From Trichobilharzia regenti (Eukaryota; Platyhelminthes; Trematoda; Strigeidida; Schistosomatidae): a stretch of DNA of 64,000 nt. The DNA is taken from NCBI GenBank assembly GCA_944472135.2, contig OX235268.1, forward strand, positions 8,748,589 to 8,812,588, given 5' to 3'. Shown piece after piece: positions 20,366 through 30,371 of this stretch. The notes below the pieces were generated by a model. That model was not told the DNA's origin. It searched no databases and was given only the letters and a program-made list of their open reading frames with translations. Numbering within the stretch: the stretch's first letter is position 1; the number at the start of each line of letters is the position of its first letter. The position numbers and the translations under genes were made by a program.

Positions 20366-20800
20366 TCACAGCTCTATGTCAGACAAGAATTAACTAACCT
20401 TTTTCATCTAGTAAATAAACAATTCCCTTCATCCATCCTTATATATCTTCAAGTTTTACTTTTATTATTTCTATTATATTTATGGTCCTGTTGCTTCTTT
20501 GTTTGTTTTACTTTCATAATTGCAAACACCAACTTATCTCAATGACTGCTGTAATCTTTGTTTTTCCCCTCACCATCATCATCATGTAAAGAGAACATTA
20601 TATTCAATATTTTTAAACATACTAGGATTTCTATACCGCATCGACAATACTGTGTGAAACAAGCCCACGGGAATTTTCACTTCTATTACTATTATTGTTA
20701 TTACCTTAGCTGTTATTATTATTATTATTTTCATTTTATATGGTGCATGTTTTTGACACTACCCCTATTGTTAATGTGGAAAATTTTCTGCGTGATTAAT
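20366..20800. other. No gene seen; short ATT-rich tracts
   Basis: AT-rich with imperfect TTA/ATT runs near 20690-20735. Confidence 0.5.
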
Positions 20801-20900
20801 TTTATTTATAATTTGAGAAAATTAGATGCAATATTGTGATTAATGCTGAAAATTCCATTCTGTATCACAAATACTGTTTTTGGAATAAAGTAAATTATTA
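20801..20900 (+). mobile_element. CR1-like LINE 3' tail
   Basis: TTAGATGCAATATTGTGATTAATGC then GAAAATTCCATTCTGTATCAC and GGAATAAAG match the 3' tail of the LINE at 47972-51280 (51195-51275). Confidence 0.75.
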
Positions 20901-20904
20901 TTAT

Positions 20905-21360
20905 GTCGACCAAAAGACTCAACAGCGAAAGAAAATAAAACCGACATAATCTACAAAAAAGGGCAAAGATTGCGAAAAACAGTAGATTGGCCGAAGTGGA
21001 CGACCTCTTCATTTTCGCATCCATGAACATAAATAAACTAGCCGTCGACAGGCATGATATGCACTCCCTCAAATAACTGCCCATACAAACAATCACGGAC
21101 ATTCATTCAACTGGGACAACGTTCAAATAATTAGACAGAAGAAACATCTAAAACACAAGAGAGTTTTTGGAAGACAGGTATTCAAGTGAATCGGTAATTA
21201 AGAACACGCACATACTGACATAGATAAAATTTACCAATCCATAAGATGAAATTGTCATGCACAAAAATTCAAACTTCACATCAAAGAAACAATCACTATC
21301 AACACAAGTGAAGACAAATGACCTCGAACGCAACAATCACATGAAGGAGACATTTCATGT
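20905..21360 (+). pseudogene. Penelope-like endonuclease, second subfamily
   Basis: Broken frames give HSTGTTFNWDNVQIIRQKK, FLEDRYSSESVIKN and DIDKIYQSIR, the C-terminal half of the GIY-YIG domain of a PLE unlike the EALAI...LCVQK type. Upstream ERK...KIAKNSRLAEVDDLF has no clear counterpart. Confidence 0.65.
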
Positions 21361-21411
21361 GTATGGAATACCCATATTTATATAAAAAAATGCACAAAAA
21401 CTGTAGAAAAG

Positions 21412-21605
21412 TTTGGTGATTGACAATTTCTATCTCTGTATTGTTTAAATACTTACTGTTGATTGTTAATGTATTTCTTATATGAATTGAATTATAATTC
21501 CGCTAAATACAAATTCCTGAATTCCGCCCTCTCTGTGTTTTGGTTGGATTCTTGTAATTCGGTCATCTCGAAATACTAATACTACTATTACAAATAATTA
21601 CAACA
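21412..21605 (+). repeat. Solo LTR (194 bp), Gypsy family of 30.4-35.2 kb
   Basis: Same 194-bp length and sequence as the LTR at 33397-33590. It is flanked by AAAAG on both sides (21407-21411 and 21606-21610), a 5-bp target duplication, and has no internal region. The first base pair is altered (TTTGG for TGTGG). Confidence 0.88.
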
Positions 21606-22047
21606 AAAAGTGTTACAGAGGATAACTTCCTCTCACATGTGATAAAATAGCTCTCAGTTTTAGGTTGGAGTATCATCAGAGTATAATTCCATCGTCGGTA
21701 AAATTTATTTTGATAAAGTCTCACAGCTTGTTATGCAATCATATTTACTGAGCAATAAATTGTGCTCTAAACGTGGTCATCAGGAAATATTACTGTATAA
21801 CACTGTGGAACTGACTTTATCAGAATAACTTTTACCCACAATGGAATTATAACCTCGCCAGATACTAGCTTACTAGCTTTCTAGCCGGTCCCAAGCCCGG
21901 GTAAAGAGGGAGGGTTGGGGCGTGGTGCTAGCAACTCCACCCCTGTAAAACAACCAAATCGCTACAGAAACTTCAACGAATAAATATATTAAAAATTCTA
22001 AAAACATAAGCAATAGCCTTACTTTTCGCTGGAATCGGGGGAGTGAA

Positions 22048-22929
22048 ATGACGCAGGCTGGTGAAAGCCTTCGGGAAGCCAGTCAGCCGATGTGCCTTCT
22101 TTCGATGAAAGCAAAAGTAAGGATGGGTACCTGGAATGTTCGTACAATGTACGAAACTGGAAAGGCTGCCCAGATAGCCGCTGAAATGAGAAGGTACAGA
22201 ATAGAAGTGTTGGGAATCTGCGAAAGCAGATGGAACGGAACTGGAAGGTGCCAACTACCTACTGGAGAGACAGTAATCTTTTCCGGCCACCCAGAGGACA
22301 ACCACGAGCACACCGAGGGAGTGGCCATCATGATGTCACCAACAGCAGCCAAAGCTCTCATGCAGTGGGAACCAATCTCCTCCAGGATAATGACAGCCAG
22401 GTTCAACTCAAAAGGAAGGAAAGTTACAGTCATTCAATGCTATGCGCCTACAAACGTCTCAGAACAAGAGAAGAAGGAGGCGTTCTACAGACAACTACAA
22501 GCAATAATGGACAACGTCCCAAATGGCGATATCAAAATCCTGATGGGCGACATGAATGCGAAGCTGGGAGGAGACAACACAGGAAGAGAACTCACCATGG
22601 GTCGTGAGGCCCTCGGTGAAATGAACGACAATGGTGAACTCTTCTCAGACTTCTGCGCCTTCAATGATTTGGTGATTAGTGGTAGTGTGTTCAAACACAA
22701 GGATATACACAAGACGACATGGATTTCACCAGATGGAAACACCAAAAACCAAATAGACTTCATCTCAATTTCAAGAAAGTGGAGACGGAGCCTACTGGAC
22801 ACAAGGTCAAGGAGAGGAGCAGATGTGGGTTCAGACCACTATCTAGTAGAAGGGACTTTCAAGGTGAAACTAAAAGCCTCGAGGATAGCTGGGGATAGGC
22901 CACAATGCAAGTTCAACACTCAGAACTGA
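22048..22929 (+). pseudogene. RTE LINE APE-type endonuclease
   Basis: A 293-codon frame with the endonuclease signatures in order: MGTWNVRTM, ICESRWNG, IQCYAPTN, LMGDMNAKLG and SDHYLV. These residues nick the target DNA for target-primed reverse transcription. The real start may be the Met at 22093 or 22120, just ahead of the WNVRTM motif. A 1-base deletion at about 22925, compared with the copy at 36265, ends the frame early and splits it from the RT. Confidence 0.85.
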
Positions 22930-24347
22930 AGGACACAACCACAAAAGACACTTTCACTGCAACTGTCAGAGCAAAGCAGGAAACACTACGCGACATCACT
23001 GAAGAATCATGCGTGGAAGAACATTGGAAGTCTCTGAAGGCGATTCTCAACGAAACGTGTTCAACGGTTCTAGGAAGAAAGAAGAGACAAGACAAGGAAT
23101 GGCTCTCAACGGACACTTGGAAATTAATAGAAGAGAAGAGAATGGTGAAAGAGAAAATGATTCAATGCAAGGACGGACAGGAGAAGGAGACGCTGAGCTC
23201 AACTTACAAAGCACTGGACAAAGAAGTGAAGAAGAGTGCTAGGAAGGACAAAAGACGATTCTACGACAATCTGGCCACTGAAGCTGAGAAGGCAGCAGGC
23301 AAAAGGGACCTGAGGACACTATATCAGATAACCAAATCTCTATCCGGGAAGAGATCAACACAAGCGAAACCTATAAAAGACAGCCAAGGGAACCCAATTA
23401 CCAAGGAAGAAAAACAGATTAAACAATGGGCGGATCACTTCAAAGGACTCTTGAACCGACCATCACCTGCAACCCGTCCAGAAATACCAAAAACAGCGCG
23501 CACACAACTGCAAGTTGACACCAATCCTCCAACGAGAGCTGAAGTCTTGAATGCAATCAAGCTTCTGAAAGCTGGAAAAGCAGATGGACCAGATGGAACA
23601 CCCGCTGAAGCACTGAAAGCGGACCCAGAGACTAGAGCAGACATGCTGACTTCATTATTGCAAAAGGTCTGGAAGGAGGGAAAGGTGCCTACTGACTGGA
23701 GGAAAGGTTACCTCGTGAAACTACCAAAGAAGGGCGACTTACGCCTCACTCTGCAAGAACTGGCGAGGAATCATGCTCCTATCGACGCCAAGTAAAATCC
23801 TGAGTCGCATCATCCTGGAGGGATTAAAGGACGCACTGGAGACAGAACTCCGACCAGAACAAGCTGGATTCAGGAAAGGCAAATCATGTACTGACCAAAT
23901 TGCAGCTCTACGCATCATCATCACAGAACAAAGCATGGAATGGCAATCAAACCCCTCTACCTCAACTTTATAGACTTTGAGAAGGCCTTCGACAGCGTTG
24001 ATCGTGAAGTAATTTGGAAATTACTCGAGTACTATGGCGTACCCCAAATATTCATCAACCTTATTCAACAGCTGTACGACAACGGCACATGTCAAGTGAT
24101 CCACAACGGAAAACTCAGCGAGGCGTTTGGAGTAAACACAGGAGTCAGACAAGGGTACTTATTATCACCGATGATATTCCTAATTGTGGTGGACTGGATT
24201 ATGCGTCAGACAGTGGGAAAAGAGAAGACATGGATATCCTGGACAGACGTGAAGAACCTAGAAGACCTGGATTTCGCGCGGCAATGTTCTGTGTCTGATG
24301 TCACACACAATCGAAGACTTACAAGCGAAAACCGACAAACTGGTTGA
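22905..24347 (+). pseudogene. RTE LINE reverse transcriptase, broken
   Basis: Three overlapping frames (22905-23795, 23773-23973, 23940-24347) carry the RT blocks: LLKAGKADGPDGTPAEALK, VPTDWRKGYLVKLPKKGD, ELRPEQAGFRKGKSC, FIDFEKAFDSVDRE and TGVRQGYLLSPMIF. The FADD catalytic block is destroyed: the frame reads LDFARQC where the copy at 38090 keeps a DD. The FDSVD aspartate is retained. At least three frameshifts are present. Confidence 0.82.
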
Positions 24348-24946
24348 AGAAGCAGCCGGCGAAAACAGGACTCCATATGAACATAGACAAGATGGAGGTT
24401 ATGAAAATAACCAACCAACAACAGCAACAACATCCAACATCAATCACCATCAACAGGAGGGATTTGAAAGAGGATACTTCATTCGCTTATCTAGGGAGCA
24501 TTGTCTCAACTACAGGAAGTCGGAACGGACGAGGATGTCAAATCGAGCGAGAATCGGGAAGGCGAGCGAGAAACACATTCATCAACATGAAATCAATCTG
24601 GAAATTTTCGTCCCTCAGCCTGCATCAACAACAAAATTCAGTCGGATTTTCAATACAAACGTCAGGTCAGTCAGTTCTTCTATACGGATCAGAAACTTGG
24701 CGGTTGCAGACCTTTATTAACAACTGTCTTCGCTCTATACTGAGGATCAGATGGCCGGAAAGAATCACCAACAAGGAATTATGGGAGCAAACAAAGCAAG
24801 AACCAATCGCCCAACAAATATGCAGAAGAAAGTGGAGATGGATCGGACACTCGCTGAGGAGACCGCTGGGTGACATCGCACGTCAGGCTATCACTCGAGT
24901 GGAACCCGAATGGAAAGCGGTAAGTGGGTCGTCAGTGCAAGGGTGA
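24298..24946 (+). pseudogene. RTE LINE C-terminal domain
   Basis: Overlapping frames give SHTIEDLQAKTDKLVEEA, then IDKMEVMKITNQQQQQ, SFAYLGSIVSTTG, LYGSETWRLQ, FINNCLRSILRIRWPERI and RKWRWIGHSLRR. This is the standard thumb and C-terminal part of RTE proteins. One frameshift near 24345 divides it. Confidence 0.8.
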
Positions 24947-25288
24947 CATGGAGGAGATTGTGTGAAGGGGAGTTGAAAGAATATAGACTAACATGGATGC
25001 AGGCGAAAAGTACAGCAGAAGACAGAAGCAAATGGAGACGTTTAGTTGAAGCCCTATGTTCCATTAGGAGCCCAAGGGAGCAATAATAATAACAATGGAA
25101 TTATACTCTATCACCGCAGTGCACAAGTTCTATTCTTATATCAACACAGCAATTTAACCACACCCTATGCATGCAATTACTTAGGTCTTCTAACCCTTAC
25201 AATAATCCTAACGTCAAAATATCCCTAAACTAACTGTAATCTAATCAATATATGTGTAAAACTTGGGCATTGTGGTATTAAGTAATTC

Positions 25289-26620
25289 CATATTAGTTTG
25301 TTTATTAGATATATCACACAGTGAGTGAAACAGTATTATTTACTGGATGACAAGGTTTCAAACAAAATTTATTGCTGTTCATAATCATATCAATTATAAT
25401 CACACGACTTCGAAACTTGACTTTCATATTTTTCTTTATTCTCTCCTATTTGTCCTCGTTGGGGTAGTAGAATTTTCCGGATATCTGACTGGACAGGTGT
25501 TGAACCGTTCCTATTACATGTATTCTCTTCAGTTGATTCGATAAATAAAGCTTCCATGGTTATCAATCTCTGCCTCCCTGCACCCTGTGACATTAGATTT
25601 TAAAACTGTCATCTTATCCCATCCAGCCTATTGTATGGTTGTGTGTGATTGCATGTAATGCTATGGCTGAACTATTTCTCTAGGTTAAAGGATCCTGTGG
25701 AGCCTTTAAAACAAAACAATTTAGTTTATGTAATATCCTGCCTCCAATGATTCTCAGGTCAAATACATAGGTCAAAGTAGTAGAACAGGGACAGTCAGAC
25801 TAGCTGAACATAAAAACTTAGCAAAATCTAGATTGGTTGACCCAAATAAGATAAGAAATCTACCGAATAAGATATAATAATAATAAGATATAATAACAGA
25901 TATACTATTTATTACCTTTGATATTTGGTTTTAGTGATTTTCATTGTTATTTTGACTTTCAATATGTTCTTTTAAGTTGAACTATGTCTATTTTTCTCAT
26001 CCCTTAACTCTTTGTTATATATATATGCTGAGATTTTGTAAATTCCGGTTTAATAATACTTTGAGAAAGCTATTAGCATTAAATAGCGAAACGTCAGTAA
26101 AAACAATATCGTTTTGTTTTCATTCATTGGGAAATACAAAAAACCTTTGTTATAATGAATGTCATATACCCAATGCCCAAATTTTTTCAAACCGTTAAAA
26201 GTGAACTTGGTTTGGATATATATAATCTAGAGAATAATTCAACCATAGCATTACATGCAATCACACACAATCATACAATAGGCTGGATGGGATAAGATGA
26301 CAGTTTTAAAATCTATTGTCACAGGGTGCAGGGAGGCAGAGATTGATAACCATGGAAGCTTTATTTATCGAATCAACTGAAGAGAATACATGTAATAGGA
26401 ACGGTTCAACACCTGTCCAGTCAGATATCCGGAAAATTCTACTACCCCAACGAGGACAAATAGGAGAGAATAAAGAAAAATATGAAAGTCAAGTTTCGAA
26501 GTCGTGTGATTATAATTGATATGATTATGAACAGCAATAAATTTTGTTTGAAACCTTGTCATCCAGTAAATAATACTGTTTCACTCACTGTGTGATATAT
26601 CTAATAAACAAACTAATATG
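25289..26620. mobile_element. 1.33-kb unit with ~399-bp inverted terminal repeats around a PLE fragment
   Basis: 25289-25687 and 26222-26620 are inverted copies with only a few differences and one small indel. The 534-base middle contains a GIY-YIG-like piece at about 25755-25870 (VKYIGQSSRTGTVRLAEH, KNLAKSRL). The arms contain CAGTTGATTC...AATAAA, resembling the PLE 3' motif. This is most consistent with a PLE whose terminal repeats are inverted, a layout known for Penelope elements; a fold-back DNA element is the alternative. Confidence 0.75.
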
Positions 26621-27170
26621 TAATAACTGTAATCTAACCCGAACCAACCTCATTGTCGCCTTTATTAGCTTAGCCTAACCCCAACTTATCCTTGCCTTAA
26701 AGCGTAACTTAATCTTTTTCCAAATCTAAGCTGAAATTTCCCACATATCCCATTGAATAACATGACAATTCGATGAACATATTTTTGATTGATGATGACA
26801 ACATTATTTGCCAGGTTTCACTAACTTGCTCAGTAAACATTTCGAGATCATTGGTGTGGTCATACTCTACTGGTAGTTAGTTAGTGGTGCCTAAAGTTTA
26901 ACTTGTCCCAAGTGAACTAGAAATTAAGGCAATACACAAAAAAACGGCCAGTCACTTTCAGAGTTACCAGAAGACAAATAGTTAGGTGAAGTTCAACAAT
27001 AGCGTACCAGGAGTGTGAATGCTCCAATGACCTTGAACGAATGCTAATCGTTGGCTAACGGCATCTGTCATTATCACATAGCTGAAATTTCAACGCTATT
27101 CACCAACTTAGGTGTGAATTTCACCCAGATCACTATTTTTAAGTACTATTTGGACAATGTGTTAATAGCT
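26621..27170. other. No gene seen
   Basis: AT-rich, with no motif recognised. Confidence 0.5.
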
Positions 27171-27310
27171 CGTTAGGGTTAGGATCAAGGTTATAATTCG
27201 CCTTAGGGTTAGAATTATGGTCCGGATAAGGGTTATGATTAGGGTAAGGATTAGGGTTAGGGTTAGTGTTAGGGTCAGGATTAAGCTTATGGTTACGATT
27301 AGGGATAGAT
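27171..27310 (+). repeat. Degenerate interstitial telomere-like tract
   Basis: About 140 bases of 6-bp units around GTTAGG/TTAGGG, with a purer core at 27248-27272 and units drifting to ATTAGG, GTTATG and ATTACG types. TTAGGG is the schistosome telomere unit. Confidence 0.8.
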
Positions 27311-27850
27311 TTATAGTTGATGTCATTTATTTTAATTTGTTTTATTATCTACGTTTTCCTGCTTAGCAGTCGTCTATCCTCTTGCTGGAAACCATAATAA
27401 TTCAACCAAGGGCTATTTCGGAAGACTACAAGCAGAATGAGAGAGATAAACGATTCACAAAACAGTTTAATCTGTAGTCATCTTGTTGAATACATGTACA
27501 GAATCTAGTCTAACTTAGCAACTGATACTCCTCGTTACAACTAGGATGTATTTTGAAGTCATATCAGAGAAAGATAACCTGTTCAATGCGTTTTTGAGCA
27601 TTTTCTTGTTAATATACACATCATATTTTGAGCAAACACTCCTCATTTTTATAATTGGTCAGCTGAAGGTTAATCGTGCGTTCACACTCCTGGGACGCTA
27701 TTGCTGAACTTTGCCGATAGTTGATAAAGCCGTAGAACCATGCACTGAAAATGTTGTTCAGTATAAAGCCAAATAAGCTTCACAAGTAAACTGTCAACCA
27801 GTTTAGGAGAACACAACTACATCAAAATGACCAACAACAGTATAAAAATG
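27311..27850. other. No gene seen
   Basis: No convincing frame. 27640-27720 (GCGTTCACACTCCTGG...) is similar, inverted, to 26995-27025 (AATAGCGTACCAGGAGTGTG). Confidence 0.4.
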
Positions 27851-28169
27851 ATATCTAGTCACATGAGCTAGTTATACAGGTCGTTGTATGCGCCTCCTTT
27901 CAAAACGTGTTAGAGAACATTACCCAACGTGGCTGCAAAGAGATGGCACCGGTTCAATCAGAAGTGCTATTTTTGAACATCTGATCAACAACACCTCCCA
28001 CAACATCTCAACTGATTCTTTCAAAGTGTCATTTACAAAGTCAACAGAAACCTACCAAAAGCAGTGTGTTTCCGAATTTTTTTGTGCTGCAGAAGCCCTC
28101 GCCATATGCATCGAGAAGCCGGAGCTGTGTGTTCAAAAGAAATTAGTCCAACCTCTACAACTACCATGA
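27850..28169 (+). pseudogene. Penelope-like endonuclease C-terminal two thirds
   Basis: The frame reads GRCMRLLSKRVREHYPTWL, SIRSAIFEHLINNTSH and the closing helix AAEALAICIEKPELCVQKKL. It lacks the GIY-YIG start and ends at a natural stop. Confidence 0.8.
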
Positions 28170-28794
28170 ACCTAGTTCGGTATGTTCACTAAGCTTCCTT
28201 TTTTTTCTTTTTGATCTTTTTTCGTTCGCTGTTTTTGTGTGAATCTTACTCCCTCTGTCTTCATTCGATTCACCCCATTTCTGTTTTCAGTTATAAAGAC
28301 AGTTATTTTAAGCTTGTTCCCATGCTTTTCCTGTTCACATTTATAATTCGTCTAAAATAACTACTTTACAATTATATCTTAATCTTGTGCAATTTTGTGT
28401 TTCTAAGGCTCTTGTAATCTATATTCACACCTGCTAACTCCCATCTCAAGTTGAAAATTATATTTGTTTCCATGCTGATTTTTACACACTTGCCATCCGT
28501 TCTAATCCTGTGTATTTTGTTTCTAAGCCTCTCCTAGTAAACCATATCTAGTTGAAAATAATTATCACCTTTTATTCTCCGTCGTAATTATGCGGAATCA
28601 AACAAGAATTGTATCCATCCATGTAAAATTATGTATTTAAATGCGATTGTACAGTTACTTTTGAAAATGAAATCACCGAAAAGACCGCCATCTTTGCTGA
28701 ACTTCGTGTTCTCTTCTTTCTAATGTCCATATAGGTGTTTTTCACGATCAGAAAAACTACCCTCTGTCTTAGTGGTTCATGTGTATTAGTTATT
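28170..28794. other. No gene seen
   Basis: Possibly PLE 3' UTR following 28169, but I find no matching copy in the window. Confidence 0.4.
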
Positions 28795-29690
28795 TTCTAT
28801 ATAAAACAGGATTTATTGAATTCATCAAATTTCGGTAGAACTAGTCAGCTGTTGAATACTCTACATACACGGTTATATATACTTTTGTGGTGGGAGCAGC
28901 CTGCTAGCCAATTGGTTGACATTAATCTACGTCAATGTCTAGGTCACTAATATGGGCCGTGAGAAAATATGAACAAGGCTGTTTCAACAACCAATCACAG
29001 TAAACTTAAACGTGGGCAAATATGATTCGCAGATAGATGGCTCCACTTTCCGAGGAAGTCGAAAACAACCAATCAAAAGACTGCGTTTGTCTACTTAACT
29101 AGGCTATAATAATGTATGTGAAATTTATATAAATACGTGTTGATTTCCGTAATAAAACGATCTGTTGCCTGGCCCTTGTCTTCAGTTGTTACACTTTTTA
29201 AATTACATTGGGAGATATAAGACTGATAAGTAAACAAACTACATTGAATTAATCATGCAGAAAGGCAGATGCGAATGTTTCCCAGGTCACGTTCAAATAG
29301 ATAAGGGGAGAGAGAGTATGAGAGATCAAAATTAAGATAAATTGCATTACGCTTCAATTACATCACTTAGATAAACAATTAGTCATTAGGGAATATAACG
29401 ACAATTGCAAACATACTAATATCAATAGTAATAGTTATAATAATAATAATAATGGTGTTGAAGTGAGTTAAGATAATCATACTGATAAAGGATAGTTCTA
29501 AATGAATCAAGAGTAACAATAATAATAAGAGGTAGAATAATAAGTAAAAAGTATTACCATGGTAGATTCATAGTCACGACCATCTCCTTTTGTACACAGA
29601 GAGCTGGTTTATAAACTCGAATTGCACAAGCCTCTGCAATTGCAAGCATCTTCTTGTTTCTTTGTCTGCTAACAATAACAATGAATGACT
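28795..29690 (-). mobile_element. Penelope-like 3' end, split by a solo LTR
   Basis: On the minus strand, from right to left: the coding end (FEFINQLSVYKRRWS-like, 29650-29570), a ~400-base 3' UTR, and a CAGCTGAC...CCGAAATTTGATG end at about 28855-28800. It aligns with the plus-strand copy at 44740-45300. A 308-bp LTR interrupts the 3' UTR at 28886-29193. Confidence 0.78.
28886..29193 (+). repeat. Solo LTR (308 bp) with empty site elsewhere in the window
   Basis: It starts TGTGGTGGGAGC and ends TTGTTACA, with a TTTATATAAATA box followed by AATAAAA. It is flanked by CTTT on both sides (28882-28885 and 29194-29197). The related PLE end at 44690-45310 has uninterrupted sequence at the same place (ATATATACTTTTGAAATTAC, inverted, near 45217-45236). 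The ends and insertion are therefore certain. No internal region or second copy was seen. Confidence 0.85.
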
Positions 29691-29821
29691 AACAAAATGG
29701 TGAATGAATAACAAAACATCTTGTGGACTACGGACATGATATCGACGCGATCAAGTGATTCACCATTGTCAGCAAACAAAGAAACAAGAAGATGCTTGCA
29801 ATTGCAGAGGCTTGTGCAATT
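29622..29821. repeat. ~55-bp inverted repeat at a PLE junction
   Basis: 29622-29675 and about 29764-29821 are near-perfect inverted copies of PLE coding sequence (TTGCAATTGCAGAGGCTTG on one strand). The right arm continues in the sense direction as DYGHDIDAIK-like PLE sequence. Confidence 0.8.
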
Positions 29822-29852
29822 TGTTATGTAGTAGTTTTCCCCGTCTCCAAAT

Positions 29853-30371
29853 TGTTATGTACTCGTCGCTAAATTATTGTTATGGTCTGGTCGAGAAATT
29901 AATAGTCCTGACGATAGAAGGCGGAAATCAGAAGACCACTAGGTTTGCGATGATACTTCTATTGTCCAAACACAAGGAGACGAAAATAAATGGTCTCACA
30001 CCAAAGTGGTAAGTAAATAAAGTAGTTCACACAAATTGTGAGAACGAAATATATATATGACAAGGGTGCAAACAATCATTAGACAGTCTTAACATGAATG
30101 GCTAATTATAATGAAGTATCGATCCATATATACATAGCGAAATATAGCAGACATGCCAACAAACATATATGGATATATGTCACCAAGCAACGGACTGTCA
30201 ACAAACACTCATATTATATATAATATAATATAAGGAGAATACACATTATTAAAGGAGACAAGTTAACACAAGTGAAAAGGTCACACACTAAGCGAGCAAA
30301 CAGAAAGAGAGACCAACATACACACACACATAAATATATATATATATATATATATATGTCGATACATATCA
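29853..30371 (-). repeat. LTR of the 529-bp family, reversed, with remnant of its primer site
   Basis: It matches the LTRs at 41369-41897 and 43490-44018 in reverse. Left of it, 29823-29852 holds the primer-site/leader remnant (minus TGGAGACGGGGAAAACTACT). It is therefore the 5' LTR of an element whose remainder was deleted. On the right it cuts into a Gypsy gag (30372). Confidence 0.85.

Larger units (their letters stand above)
21860..25100 (+). mobile_element. Near full-length RTE-like LINE, inactive
   Basis: A 5' UTR (from about 21860; CTGTAAAACAACC...CTACAGAAACTTCAA) is followed by endonuclease, RT and a C-terminal domain, and the element ends in AATAATAATAA near 25095 after GAAGCCCTATGTTCCATTAG. 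A second copy is at 35380-38373 and 3' fragments are at 54796-55655 and 62260-62990. The 5' UTR and 3' end both recur in the SINEs at 44118-44300 and 45345-45575. Confidence 0.85.

Noticed and set aside
25347..25544. 65-codon frame repeated at 26365-26562 on the other strand
   Set aside because: The repetition is explained by the inverted arms; no protein motif.
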